Assembly: GCA_937966095.1 (NCBI GenBank) | Contig: CALCKF010000051.1 | Span: forward strand, 1-34,095 | Length of the DNA stretch: 34,095 bases | DNA from: an uncultured Eubacterium sp. | GTDB taxonomy: Bacteria; Bacillota; Clostridia; Peptostreptococcales; Anaerovoracaceae | Direction: 5' to 3' | Shown: in pieces, positions 1-8,450 of the stretch | How the letters are laid out: each line of letters begins with the position of its first letter | How positions within the stretch are numbered: the first letter of the stretch is position 1 | Notes under the pieces: model-generated | The model's input: only the letters and a program-made list of their open reading frames with translations | Told to the model about the DNA's origin: nothing | Database searches by the model: none | Program-made: the position numbers and the translations under genes

Positions 1-650
1 CATCTGCCCATGGAACTGTAAATCTCAAAAAAGCTCTCGAAGTGTCATGCAACGTATACTTCGGTCAGCTGGCTGAAAAACTTGGACCTGGTCTTTTAAA
101 AAAATATACAGAAAAAGCCGGACTTATGAATTCATATGATATAGACGGCATCAAAACTACAAAGGGCAGCTTTGATTTTCCGGACAGTGGTATGAACCTT
201 GCGTGGACCGGTATAGGACAATGGGAAGACATGGTTAATCCATGTTCAATGATGATATATATGGGAGCAATAGCCAATGGTGGCCAGGCAGTTCTACCAT
301 ATCTGATAAAGCCGACCTCTTTTATAGATATACAGCTGTCAAAACTCCCTGTATTCGGTGTAAAAACAAAAAATATGATTGAAGAATCAACAGCTTCATC
401 ACTTAAAGATATGATGGCAAACAATGTCGTAAGCCATTATGGATCCGATAATTTCCCCGGTCTGAATCTTTGTGCCAAATCCGGGACAGCAGAAGTTGGA
501 GGCAGTAAAAATCCTCATGCATGGTTCGCCGGATTTTTAAATGACGAATCAAATCCGTATGCTTTCATCGTCCTGGTGGAAAACGGAGGATATGGTGCCG
601 ATGTCGCCGGCTCTGTAGCAAATAAGGTGCTTCAGGATATTATAGAATAA
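1..650 (+). CDS. Penicillin-binding protein transpeptidase domain, C-terminal part (5' end outside window)
   Basis: The reading frame is open from the window edge. A GTG at 42 could be mistaken for a start, but the codons before it (S-A-H-G-T-V-N-L-K-K-A-L-E) already read as transpeptidase, so this is the 3' part of a longer gene. The SxN motif appears as SCN at 45-53 and the KTG-type motif as KSG at 477-485, followed by TAEVGG. The catalytic SxxK lies upstream of the window. Proteins of this class cross-link peptidoglycan outside the membrane. The ending resembles PbpA/FtsI-type class B enzymes encoded beside FtsW/RodA, but the neighbour that would settle this is not visible. A bidirectional terminator follows directly. 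Confidence 0.9.
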   Translation, partial: SAHGTVNLKKALEVSCNVYFGQLAEKLGPGLLKKYTEKAGLMNSYDIDGIKTTKGSFDFPDSGMNLAWTGIGQWEDMVNPCSMMIYMGAIANGGQAVLPYLIKPTSFIDIQLSKLPVFGVKTKNMIEESTASSLKDMMANNVVSHYGSDNFPGLNLCAKSGTAEVGGSKNPHAWFAGFLNDESNPYAFIVLVENGGYGADVAGSVANKVLQDIIE

Positions 651-670
651 ATTGATAACACTTTAGACTA

Positions 671-713
671 AAAAAGTCCCAAAAACTGATTTTTTCAGCC
701 TTTGGGACTTTTT
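671..713. terminator. Bidirectional intrinsic terminator
   Basis: Perfect 13-bp arms (671-683 and 701-713) carry A/T runs on their outer ends, giving U-tracts on both strands. It lies between the convergent penicillin-binding protein gene and the DUF3048 gene, so it can serve both. Confidence 0.85.
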
Positions 714-717
714 TATC

Positions 718-1761
718 TTACTTATAGTTTATATCACAATTCTGATCTGCCACTTCGATCCAGGTGCTGCCTGGTGTCAGCCTAAATTCATTTCCATTCA
801 AATCGGTAAATATTGTTCTGGAATCAAGATCATCTCTGGACCAGGTCCCATGAACAGCAACTCCACCGTTAAACAGTATCGCCTCACCTCCGGCACATAA
901 ATCAATATCGAGCCTTCCTTTACTGTCCAAAACTCTGCTGCTTACTTTCTGAACTATAATATTATTCACCGTTATCGGCTTTCCTGTTTCATGATCTACA
1001 TACTCTCTTCCTGAAATCGTTCTTGTATATTTTCCCGCGTCTTTGTCATAAGTAAACTCACATTCACTTCCTGTATATTCAAAAGATAATTCGGTTGCAG
1101 CATCCCCACTGTTTTCCTGTGCTCCGCTTAGGAATGCAAATGGTCTGATTTCCTGTTTTTCATCCCACCATCCCATCTCATCTATCTTTTTCTTGACCTC
1201 TTCCCACTTGATATATGAATTATGAGGAGAAGTCTTATCATCCACCCTGTAAAATTCACAGTCGCTGTTCATTGCATTTATATAAGGCACTACTCCGGTA
1301 AGCAGATATTCCTTTGCATCAGGACTCCATCCATGAGCCAGAAAAATTCCTTTATATTCACGAGTAAGATCCACGAAATAAGGTCTTGTACTCCTTATCG
1401 GTCCGAATTCATCCGGAAACTGCCCGTAATATACAGCCTGTAGTCTTGTCTGTTTCCCCTCCACAGGAAACTCATACACCAGATCTGCCTTTGAAAGCCA
1501 TGATTGCGGTATCGCATCGCCTACATTGTCTATTGAGACTATCAGAGGTCTTGCCGGCAGTTCTTCTTCATACAATTGTCCGGTAAGCGGACTGATTATC
1601 TGGGTCTCATTTTCAATATCAGGAAGGCCTCCGATAACTTTTCCGGAGATAGAAAAAAATCCTGCCACGCTTATAACAGCAACAGCAGCGGCTAATATGA
1701 TCACAGCTGTCATAAGCTTTCCCGGTTTTTTGTTTCCAAATCTTTTTCTTAAGATTTCCAT
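718..1761 (-). CDS. DUF3048 domain-containing membrane-anchored protein (YerB-like)
   Basis: A protein of about 347 residues. It has a short basic N-terminus, one hydrophobic anchor (about residues 15-37) and a long extracytoplasmic part. The region with SIDNVGDAIPQSWLSKADLV, the later RSTRPYFVDL and the C-terminal beta-rich half (FNGGVAVHGTWSR) match the two-part DUF3048 family typified by Bacillus YerB. The biochemical role of that family is unknown; there is no lipobox cysteine here. I chose ATG 1761 (MEILRKRF) because the longer frame to 1824 runs into the divergent promoter of the next gene. AAGGA sits close upstream of 1761, with rather short spacing. It converges on the penicillin-binding protein gene and shares its terminator. 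Confidence 0.85.
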   Translation of the reverse strand: MEILRKRFGNKKPGKLMTAVIILAAAVAVISVAGFFSISGKVIGGLPDIENETQIISPLTGQLYEEELPARPLIVSIDNVGDAIPQSWLSKADLVYEFPVEGKQTRLQAVYYGQFPDEFGPIRSTRPYFVDLTREYKGIFLAHGWSPDAKEYLLTGVVPYINAMNSDCEFYRVDDKTSPHNSYIKWEEVKKKIDEMGWWDEKQEIRPFAFLSGAQENSGDAATELSFEYTGSECEFTYDKDAGKYTRTISGREYVDHETGKPITVNNIIVQKVSSRVLDSKGRLDIDLCAGGEAILFNGGVAVHGTWSRDDLDSRTIFTDLNGNEFRLTPGSTWIEVADQNCDINYK

Positions 1762-1799
1762 GGTCCTTCTCTTTCCCTTTCCGACTTTATTTGATATAC

Positions 1800-1805
1800 T
1801 ATAAT
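1800..1805 (+). promoter_or_regulatory. Probable -10 element for the TSCPD/CDF gene pair
   Basis: A perfect TATAAT lies 33 nt before the start of the TSCPD gene. The -35 region (around 1778-1783, TTTCCG, 16-nt spacer) is poor, so this is a moderate call based on the -10 box and position. Confidence 0.4.
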
Positions 1806-1838
1806 GTATTGTACCATACATCATAAGGAGTTAGAACA

Positions 1839-2099
1839 ATGAAATATAATTTTTCGCTCAAGGGAGTCTGCCCTTCAAAACTGGAATTTGAACTTGATGG
1901 AGATGTTGTACGAAACATCAGCTTCCATGGAGGCTGTAACGGAAATCTCAAGGCTCTGTCCATACTGGCTGATGGAATGACCGTAGACCAGGTAAGAGAA
2001 AAACTCCTCGGTATAACCTGCGGACTTAAAAACACATCATGTTCAGACCAGCTGGCGCAGGCGCTTACAGAGGCTCTCAAAAATCAACATGAGAAATAG
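1839..2099 (+). CDS. Small four-cysteine TSCPD domain protein (TIGR03905 type)
   Basis: An 86-residue protein with cysteines at 11, 33, 61 and 68 in the contexts GVCPSK, GGCNGN, ITCGLK and TSCSDQ. This is the arrangement of the small TIGR03905/TSCPD proteins, which resemble the C-terminal domain found on some class II ribonucleotide reductases. The four cysteines suggest metal binding, but the family has no established role. AAGGAG is placed 8 nt before the ATG. It is probably cotranscribed with the CDF transporter that begins 15 nt downstream. Confidence 0.85.
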   Translation: MKYNFSLKGVCPSKLEFELDGDVVRNISFHGGCNGNLKALSILADGMTVDQVREKLLGITCGLKNTSCSDQLAQALTEALKNQHEK

Positions 2100-2114
2100 G
2101 AGGCTGATTTATCC

Positions 2115-3305
2115 ATGGGAAATCTTTTAATAAGATTATTTGTAAAAGATTATAAGAACACTCAGGACCCTGATGTCAGAGAACGCTACGGCAAATTTGC
2201 AGGAGCGGTAGGTATAGTGTCAAATCTTACATTATGCATAATGAAGATACTGATAGGACTCTTTTCTCGAAGTATAGCCATAATAGCAGACGGTATCAAC
2301 AATCTTGCAGATGCATCTTCATCCATCATCACTTTGGTGGGCTTTAAACTGGCATCACGTCCTGAGGATGAAACACACCCCTATGGACATGCAAGGATAG
2401 AATATTTAACCGGACTCTTTGTTTCAATACTCATAATAGTTCTCGGGATACAATTACTGAAAACATCTGTAGATAAAATACTTCACCCTGATCCTCTTGA
2501 ATTCAGCTATGTTACCATCTTAATCTTACTTATTGCCATTGCTGTGAAACTCTGGCAGTCTCTTTTTTACATAAATATCGGGAAAAAAATCGATTCTGTT
2601 ACAATTATGGCGACGGGCACTGACAGCAGAAACGATGTCATTTCCACAAGCGCTGTACTTCTCAGTGTTATAATAGGAAAAATAACAGGACTGCAGATCG
2701 ATGGCTTTATGGGCTGCCTTGTCGCATTATTCATCATATGGTCCGGAATACAGCTGGTAAGGGAAACCACCAGTCCGCTTCTTGGAGAAGCACCTGATGA
2801 TGATATGGTCAGTTCCATAAAGCAGGCTATCGAAAAAGAGCCGGGCGTACTTGGCATACATGACCTGATAATACATAATTACGGACCTGGAAAAATATTT
2901 GCCTCTGTACATATCGAGGTGGATGCTGATGGAGATCTTATGAAAAGCCACGATATGATAGACAACATAGAGAGAAAAGTCAAGGAAACTCTCCATATAG
3001 AATTTGTCGCCCACATGGATCCTGTAAAAACCAACGATCCATTGATAAACAAGCTGCGCACGGCTGTATCTGAAGCTTTTTCTCCTCTGGAAGGAGTAGA
3101 AAGCATACATGATTTCAGGATAGTACCCGGACCTACCCATACGAACGTGATCTTCGATGTAGTCCTTTCATCGAAATGTCAGCGAAGTGAAAAAGAAATA
3201 CTTGCCATAGCAAACGAAACCATGAAAAAAATAGATAAAAATTACTTTGCCGTGATAACTTTTGACAAAGTTTATACGAATCTTGGGAGCGAAATCAACT
3301 GCTGA
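2115..3305 (+). CDS. Cation diffusion facilitator (CDF) family transporter, probably manganese type
   Basis: A 396-residue inner-membrane protein with about six membrane segments (residues 30-220) and a long cytoplasmic C-terminal part that appears to hold two tandem CDF dimerisation domains. The family exports divalent metals using the proton gradient. By alignment with E. coli YiiP (DxxxD in TM2, HxxxD in TM5), the transport-site residues here are N62/D66 and D170/D174. That N-D-D-D set is what I recall for Mn2+ exporters such as MntE, instead of the zinc type. AGGAGG is placed upstream of ATG 2115. The last 11 bp overlap the convergent nfo gene. Metal specificity is inferred. Confidence 0.92.
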   Translation: MGNLLIRLFVKDYKNTQDPDVRERYGKFAGAVGIVSNLTLCIMKILIGLFSRSIAIIADGINNLADASSSIITLVGFKLASRPEDETHPYGHARIEYLTGLFVSILIIVLGIQLLKTSVDKILHPDPLEFSYVTILILLIAIAVKLWQSLFYINIGKKIDSVTIMATGTDSRNDVISTSAVLLSVIIGKITGLQIDGFMGCLVALFIIWSGIQLVRETTSPLLGEAPDDDMVSSIKQAIEKEPGVLGIHDLIIHNYGPGKIFASVHIEVDADGDLMKSHDMIDNIERKVKETLHIEFVAHMDPVKTNDPLINKLRTAVSEAFSPLEGVESIHDFRIVPGPTHTNVIFDVVLSSKCQRSEKEILAIANETMKKIDKNYFAVITFDKVYTNLGSEINC

Positions 3306-4134
3306 CTGCAAGGGTTTTAAGAAGCTTTATTTCCCTTGAATATCCTTCCAGATCATTAGGTGTTTCAAGTATGCACGGCATATCTTTTTTCAACCTTGGA
3401 GAGGTTATTACATCAACAATAGCTTTAAGACCTATTTTACCTTCTCCTATCCGTGCATGCCTGTCCTTATGTGAACCGGGATCATTGAGGCTGTCATTGA
3501 TATGGAGAGCATGAAGCTTTTCAAGTCCTATTATCCTGTCAAACTCGTCCAATACCCCATCCAGATCATTTATTATATCATAGCCTGCATCACTTACATG
3601 ACACGTGTCCATGCACACACCGATTTTTTCTTTTATTTTCACCCCATCTATTATAGCCTTCAGTTCCTCAAAACGTCCTCCTATCTCGCTACCCTTCCCT
3701 GACATCGTTTCCAGAAGTATTATAGTTCTCTGCTCCGGAGTTATTATCTTATTCAGAAGTTCCGTTATAAGCTCGATTCCTTTCTCTGTTCCCTGCCCCA
3801 CATGGCTTCCCGGGTGAAAATTATAATAGTTCCCTGGTATATACTCCATCCTTTTAATGTCATCTGACATTGCTGTATAGGCAAAAGCTCTTACCTTTTC
3901 GGTTGCAGAACATGGATTAAGAGTATAAGGCGCATGAGCCACCAGCTTTCCCAAATTGTTTTCCGATGCCACTTCAAGAAATCGTTTGACGTCCTCCTCA
4001 TCTATCGGCTTTGCTCGTCCTCCTCTCGGGTTTCTGGTAAAAAACTGAAATGTTCCTGCGCCTATCAGAGCAGCTTCTTTTCCCATATGTTCAAAGCCAT
4101 TCGCGGATGACAGATGGCAGCCTAATTTTATCAT
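3295..4134 (-). CDS. nfo: Endonuclease IV (deoxyribonuclease IV, AP endonuclease)
   Basis: A 279-residue TIM-barrel metalloenzyme of base excision repair that cuts 5' to abasic sites. The family signatures are all visible in order: HAPYTLNP near residue 70, an ETMSGKGSEIGG segment, GVCMDTCHVSDAGYD and HINDSLNDPGSHKDRHARIG, which contain the His/Asp/Glu zinc ligands. The start MIKLGCHLSS at 4134 is preceded by GGAGGG at good spacing. The frame extends upstream to 4197, but that part lies in the nhaC terminator. The 3' end overlaps the convergent CDF gene by 11 bp. Confidence 0.96.
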   Translation of the reverse strand: MIKLGCHLSSANGFEHMGKEAALIGAGTFQFFTRNPRGGRAKPIDEEDVKRFLEVASENNLGKLVAHAPYTLNPCSATEKVRAFAYTAMSDDIKRMEYIPGNYYNFHPGSHVGQGTEKGIELITELLNKIITPEQRTIILLETMSGKGSEIGGRFEELKAIIDGVKIKEKIGVCMDTCHVSDAGYDIINDLDGVLDEFDRIIGLEKLHALHINDSLNDPGSHKDRHARIGEGKIGLKAIVDVITSPRLKKDMPCILETPNDLEGYSREIKLLKTLAVSS

Positions 4135-4170
4135 AACGCCCTCCCTGTATTTTATAATATATTTTACCAT

Positions 4171-4209
4171 AAAAAACCATCTCTGCACCTTATGCAAAGA
4201 TGGTTTTTT
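4171..4209 (-). terminator. Intrinsic terminator of the NhaC gene
   Basis: Arms at 4171-4187 and 4193-4209 pair over about 17 bp with one mismatch (AAAAAACCATCT against AGATGGTTTTTT plus TGCA). It lies 34 nt past the antiporter stop and ends in a U-tract on the minus strand; the A-rich start also makes it T-rich on the other strand. Confidence 0.8.
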
Positions 4210-4242
4210 ATATGATTTAATATGTCCTTACTTTTATCTTTC

Positions 4243-5742
4243 CTATACCATAACAATTCCTGCTACCAGATAACCGATAGCGGCTACTACTCCTGCCAGC
4301 AGACCGAACGGCATCTGAGTCCATGCGTGAGCAAAATTATCGCAACCTGTAGCGGATGAAGTTATTACAGTGCAGTCAGAATAGAAGCAGCAGTGGCTTC
4401 CCAATACTCCTGCTGAAATTACAGCTCCACATCCGAGAGCAACAGGTATGCCTGCACCCATACAGATCGGAATTACTATCGGCAGTGCGATTATGTACAT
4501 TCCCCAATTGGTTCCTGTGATAAATTCCGTTACTGCAAGGAGCAGGAAAATCAGAACAGGCAACATCTGCGGTGAAGCATTTTCAACAGCGATGTCGATT
4601 ATATAACGGGTGAACCCCACCTGATCATTTACTGCTGCAAAAATATAGGCAAGAACCATAAGTGTCAGCGGAAGAATCATGTTCTTGATTCCTTCAATGC
4701 TGTAATCCCAGAATTCTTCAGCAGTCACCAGCTTCTGTCCCACAAAGAGAACGAAACAGAGGGCCATTGTAGCGATAACCCCGTATTGCATATCAAGATC
4801 AAATATAATTGTAAAGAATACCATGCCTACAACGGGGATAATCAGATTGTATAATCTCGGTTTTCCCTTCAATTCAACTTCACCGGCATTAAGATCGATT
4901 TTCTCTGATCCCGGAGGCGCTAACGGCCCTCCTGACATAGCTCTCTGCTCAGCCTTTTTCATAGGACCAAAGACAGGAATAACATGCCATATTACCAGCG
5001 GCACGAGGATTGCTGCAGCCCATGCATAAAAGCTGAACGGAATTGTCGTAATAAATGACTGGATTTCCTTTCCTTCAACACCATAACCATTATCTACCAT
5101 TATACGCCCCGCGAAAATAGCCCATGTTGAAATCGGAATCAGAGCACATAGCGGAGCTGCCGTTGAAGATGTTACGTAGCTGAGCATTTCACGAGACACT
5201 TTGCGCTGGTCAGTCAGTTTCTTCATACAGGAACCTATTGTCATTGAATTGAGATAGTCATCGATAAAAATTATACATCCGAGAATGTACGTCCACATCA
5301 ATGTCGCTTCCCGAGATTTTGCTTTTCTTCCTGCCCACTCACCAAAAGCCTGAGCTCCCCCGCTGACTTCGATAAGTTTGATTATAGCACCCATAAGTCC
5401 GCAGACAATTATCAGCCATCCGGTATCTTCGTCCATCATAACTTCAGTCGCAGTTCCGCTGAGGGATCCTACTACGTTTGCCGTAGGAGCGGCAAATATC
5501 AGGCCGGCAATAGATCCTAAAATAAGTCCTTCCAGTACACGCTTCGTTGCAAAAATGTACACTACCAGGAAAACTGCAGGCACACATGACCAGATTCCCA
5601 GGTTGCCGCCTTCTGCCTCCAGATTATCTACAGGCACAAGAGTGTATGCCAAAACATAGGAAGCCGCGATAACTATAACTATAGCTATCAATGTACGAAT
5701 CGGGTTGAAGCTTTTTGCTTCATTTTTTAATTTTTCTGTCAT
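4243..5742 (-). CDS. NhaC family Na+/H+ antiporter
   Basis: A 499-residue polytopic membrane protein with about 11-12 hydrophobic segments. The conserved regions DDYLNSMTIGSCMKKL, SYVTSSTAAPLCALIPIS and the late SHCCFYSDCTVITSSATGC are diagnostic for NhaC-type exchangers. These couple proton entry to Na+ (or, in the MleN branch, malate/lactate) exchange. I cannot tell the substrate from sequence alone. AGGAG precedes the ATG at good spacing. It is a single-gene unit with its own terminator. Its upstream neighbour on the same strand is the terminator of the two-component system, so shared transcription is unlikely, but the proximity to a receiver-MpsC protein is suggestive. Confidence 0.9.
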   Translation of the reverse strand: MTEKLKNEAKSFNPIRTLIAIVIVIAASYVLAYTLVPVDNLEAEGGNLGIWSCVPAVFLVVYIFATKRVLEGLILGSIAGLIFAAPTANVVGSLSGTATEVMMDEDTGWLIIVCGLMGAIIKLIEVSGGAQAFGEWAGRKAKSREATLMWTYILGCIIFIDDYLNSMTIGSCMKKLTDQRKVSREMLSYVTSSTAAPLCALIPISTWAIFAGRIMVDNGYGVEGKEIQSFITTIPFSFYAWAAAILVPLVIWHVIPVFGPMKKAEQRAMSGGPLAPPGSEKIDLNAGEVELKGKPRLYNLIIPVVGMVFFTIIFDLDMQYGVIATMALCFVLFVGQKLVTAEEFWDYSIEGIKNMILPLTLMVLAYIFAAVNDQVGFTRYIIDIAVENASPQMLPVLIFLLLAVTEFITGTNWGMYIIALPIVIPICMGAGIPVALGCGAVISAGVLGSHCCFYSDCTVITSSATGCDNFAHAWTQMPFGLLAGVVAAIGYLVAGIVMV

Positions 5743-5788
5743 ACCTTCTCCTTTCTGAATTTAATGATAAAAGTAAAATAAATCCAAA

Positions 5789-5824
5789 AAGACCATGCAA
5801 AATAACTTTGCATGGTCTTAAAAA
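5789..5824 (-). terminator. Intrinsic terminator of the response-regulator operon
   Basis: Perfect 13-bp arms (5789-5801 and 5807-5819) with a 5-nt loop. On the minus strand the hairpin is followed by a T-run. It lies about 100 nt past the response-regulator stop and before the NhaC promoter region, closing the long minus-strand run that begins at moaA. Confidence 0.85.
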
Positions 5825-5923
5825 ACGAACCTTCGGTTTTCTTTTCAAGCTGCCATTAAAGGATCATCTTCATCGACCGAAACAGTTCCCTGCTGACTTT
5901 AAAAACAGATATCAGCTATGGCA

Positions 5924-6691
5924 TCATCTCTCCCGGTCAATGGCAAATATCAATTTATTTCTATCCTTTTCAATATTTATGAAGACTTCCTTAAGCGAAA
6001 CTTCACGATCCATTATAACGGAAATCCTCTTACATATTTCATCGGACTTGACAGAAAAAAACAATTCTCTGTTATGTTTTATTATAGCAACATTTCTGTT
6101 GTTGTCAAGCAGGTTCCTTTCAAATACTGTAAGTACTTCGGATGCCACCAATTCAAGATAGCCGTCTCTGATAAAAGCATTCACATTTTTAGGGCCCTTA
6201 CCGGTCACCTGTTTCAGAAATGCCGCAAATTCTTTCTTTATCTCATCTTCTATATGCTTCTTATTCCGAGGTAACTCGGTAATTCCATGTCTTCTCCTGT
6301 TATATATGCTTATTGCCTGATCTGACAGCACCTTCAAAAGATCCTGCATATTCACAGGCTTTGAAATATATTTGTCTACTCCTACATCTATCGCCTCTAT
6401 AACGATCTTTACATCATTGGCAGCTGACAGTATGATGAACGCAAGATCCTTCTTGTCTTGTTTTATATGCCGTATCATTTCCAGACCGTTCATTTCAGGC
6501 ATATAAAGGTCCGCTATGATTATATCCGGCTCAAAATCATAGTAAAGATCGAGGCCGGTACGCCCGTTATCTGCAGACATAACTCTGCCTACACGTCTTT
6601 TGAGCACATCAACAAGTTCTTCACGGGCTTCATCCTCATCCTCTATATAAAGAACTTTCATGGTCATCAATATATCATCCGTGTTCATCAT
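5924..6691 (-). CDS. Response regulator: receiver domain fused to an MpsC-like (DUF2294) domain
   Basis: A 255-residue protein. Residues 11-130 form a complete receiver: acidic pair E17/D18, phosphoacceptor D61 (IIIADLYMPEMNG), S89 and K111 (YISKPVN). The C-terminal ~105 residues are not a DNA-binding or enzymatic output domain. They carry GKGPKNVNAFI (from residue 164), a later LTVFERNLL and an I-x-x-DREVSLKEVFINIEKD ending, which match the DUF2294 pattern now called MpsC-like after the third gene of the Staphylococcus mpsABC Na+-translocating system. The function of that domain is unknown. ATG 6691 has AAGGAG 4 nt upstream and overlaps the kinase gene by 17 nt, indicating translational coupling. 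Receiver assignment is firm; the MpsC-like assignment is by motif memory. Confidence 0.85.
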   Translation of the reverse strand: MMNTDDILMTMKVLYIEDEDEAREELVDVLKRRVGRVMSADNGRTGLDLYYDFEPDIIIADLYMPEMNGLEMIRHIKQDKKDLAFIILSAANDVKIVIEAIDVGVDKYISKPVNMQDLLKVLSDQAISIYNRRRHGITELPRNKKHIEDEIKKEFAAFLKQVTGKGPKNVNAFIRDGYLELVASEVLTVFERNLLDNNRNVAIIKHNRELFFSVKSDEICKRISVIMDREVSLKEVFINIEKDRNKLIFAIDRER

Positions 6692-8450
6692 CGTTCTCCT
6701 TTTGCGGCTCTGCAGGCATGAATATATAACATTTTACGCCATCTTCCAGATTCTCGATTTCCAGCTTTCCTCCTATTCTCCCCTCTATTATCTGTCTTGA
6801 GATATAAAGTCCGAGTCCTGTACCTCCGGTGTTTTCCTTCGTAGTTATATATGGTTCAAATATATGCTCCATTATTCTTTCCGGTATACGTTCTCCATGA
6901 TTGGTTATTGTGACTTCAACCATATCGCCTGCGTCCTTAATATCTATACTGATAGTTTTGTCTTCAGGATCAGACAGGACTATAGCTTCTTCAGCATTGT
7001 TGAGCACATTGAATATCACATGCACCGCCTCATTATAATACCCATATGCCTTTCTTACAGCGGTACAGTTTATTTTCACCTTGAGCCTGTTCAGATTTAT
7101 ACCTTCCTCCATAAGGAACAATGCGCTTTTTACAGCTTCCTCAACACTGAAAAGCCGTTTCTTTTTCGTAGGCTTGAGAAACTGCGAAAAATCAGTTATC
7201 GTCTCTGACATTTTCCCCACGATCCCCTCAACCTTATCCACGCTTTTTTTGAGTCGTTCCTCATCCAGTTCGTTATAACGATAACTGTCAAGAAGATTAG
7301 CCATTATCAGATTTATCGTATTGAGGGGCTGCTTCCACTGATGAGTGATATTCCCCACCATCTCGCCGATCTTGGCCTGTCTGGACTGATATATCAGCAA
7401 TATATTCTTTTCTCTGTTTTCCTCTTCAAGATCTGACTGTTTTTTTATCAGGGGTTTTAAAAAAGCAATAAGGAATGCTACAAGCACTGCACCGAGAATG
7501 GCTGCAAGAACCACGAATATTATCTTCAAAGATTTGATGGGTTTGTATGCCTCCTCCTCCGGAGATGATATCACCATTGTCCATCCGTTATCCATCATTG
7601 AATATCCAAGGATCTTGATACTCCCTTTATAATCATATGTCGTTATCCCGGAATCACGGTCTTGCTGTTTTCCTTCCCCTTTTTGAAGACATTCTTTTAT
7701 TATTTTCTTTTCACCGTCACTTATACTTTCAGGCTGTATGATAAATTCATAATCCTCATTCAGCAGATCCGAAGTTCCGTTTTTATACAGTTTCATCTGC
7801 TCAACGACCTCAACTGTATCGTCGGCAGTGATATCCGCTCCGGCTACACCTACAAAAAAATCATCGATATATATTGCTCGGGAATAAGAAAAAACATCCT
7901 CGTCTATATCCTTATCATAGTATGGCTCTATCCAGACACCATCTTTCTTTCCCTGAGGCTTGAAGAAATATGCCATGTCTTTTTCATACGGTTCCTCAAA
8001 GTCTCTGTTGCTTTTTTCAAAATCCACGAATATCTGCCTGACGCTGCCATCCATCTCGGCAAACCAGACTTCGTGCTGTTCCTCAGTCAGATCAGGATTG
8101 AAAGTGACATAAAGACTGTGAGCATTCCTTACCGTATGTATATTATTCTCTATGAAATCGGAAAGCTCCTTTTCATATTTTTCCATGTACATCTCAGGAT
8201 TGCTTTTATATCCTTCTACATCAAAAGAAGTTTCAACATATGAAAACAATGCGTCCGTCAGGCCTTCCATATGATTAAACTTTACACTGAACTCATTGGA
8301 AAATTTTTCAGCTGTATATAATATCTTCTCATTGATCTCGGCAGTCAGATATGCCATGCTTTTATTCATTGCAAAAGAACCTATGCAGAACGCAATGGCC
8401 ATAGAAAATGCAGTTATCATCATGATCATTTTCACAGCTGTTTTTCTCAT
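6675..8450 (-). CDS. Cache-type sensor histidine kinase
   Basis: A 591-residue membrane kinase. Residues ~1-30 contain TM1. An extracytoplasmic segment to about residue 300 looks like a double Cache ligand-binding domain (…EPYYDKDIDEDVFSYSRAI…, VGVAGADITADD). TM2 follows, then a short coiled coil without an obvious HAMP domain, the phosphoacceptor H370 in NITHQWKQPLN, an N-box NVLNNAEEA and a G2 box GTGLGLYIS. The G1 box is degenerate (TNHGERIP for the usual DNGxGI). I chose ATG 8450 because it overlaps the YibE/F stop as ATGA; the frame runs further upstream to 8504 but only inside that gene. Its partner is the receiver-MpsC protein. The ligand is unknown. Confidence 0.92.
   Translation of the reverse strand: MRKTAVKMIMMITAFSMAIAFCIGSFAMNKSMAYLTAEINEKILYTAEKFSNEFSVKFNHMEGLTDALFSYVETSFDVEGYKSNPEMYMEKYEKELSDFIENNIHTVRNAHSLYVTFNPDLTEEQHEVWFAEMDGSVRQIFVDFEKSNRDFEEPYEKDMAYFFKPQGKKDGVWIEPYYDKDIDEDVFSYSRAIYIDDFFVGVAGADITADDTVEVVEQMKLYKNGTSDLLNEDYEFIIQPESISDGEKKIIKECLQKGEGKQQDRDSGITTYDYKGSIKILGYSMMDNGWTMVISSPEEEAYKPIKSLKIIFVVLAAILGAVLVAFLIAFLKPLIKKQSDLEEENREKNILLIYQSRQAKIGEMVGNITHQWKQPLNTINLIMANLLDSYRYNELDEERLKKSVDKVEGIVGKMSETITDFSQFLKPTKKKRLFSVEEAVKSALFLMEEGINLNRLKVKINCTAVRKAYGYYNEAVHVIFNVLNNAEEAIVLSDPEDKTISIDIKDAGDMVEVTITNHGERIPERIMEHIFEPYITTKENTGGTGLGLYISRQIIEGRIGGKLEIENLEDGVKCYIFMPAEPQKENDDEHG

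Noticed and set aside
5820..5843. Second small hairpin beside the response-regulator terminator
   Set aside because: The stem has a bulge and no plus-strand gene for it to terminate; it may be chance in AT-rich sequence.
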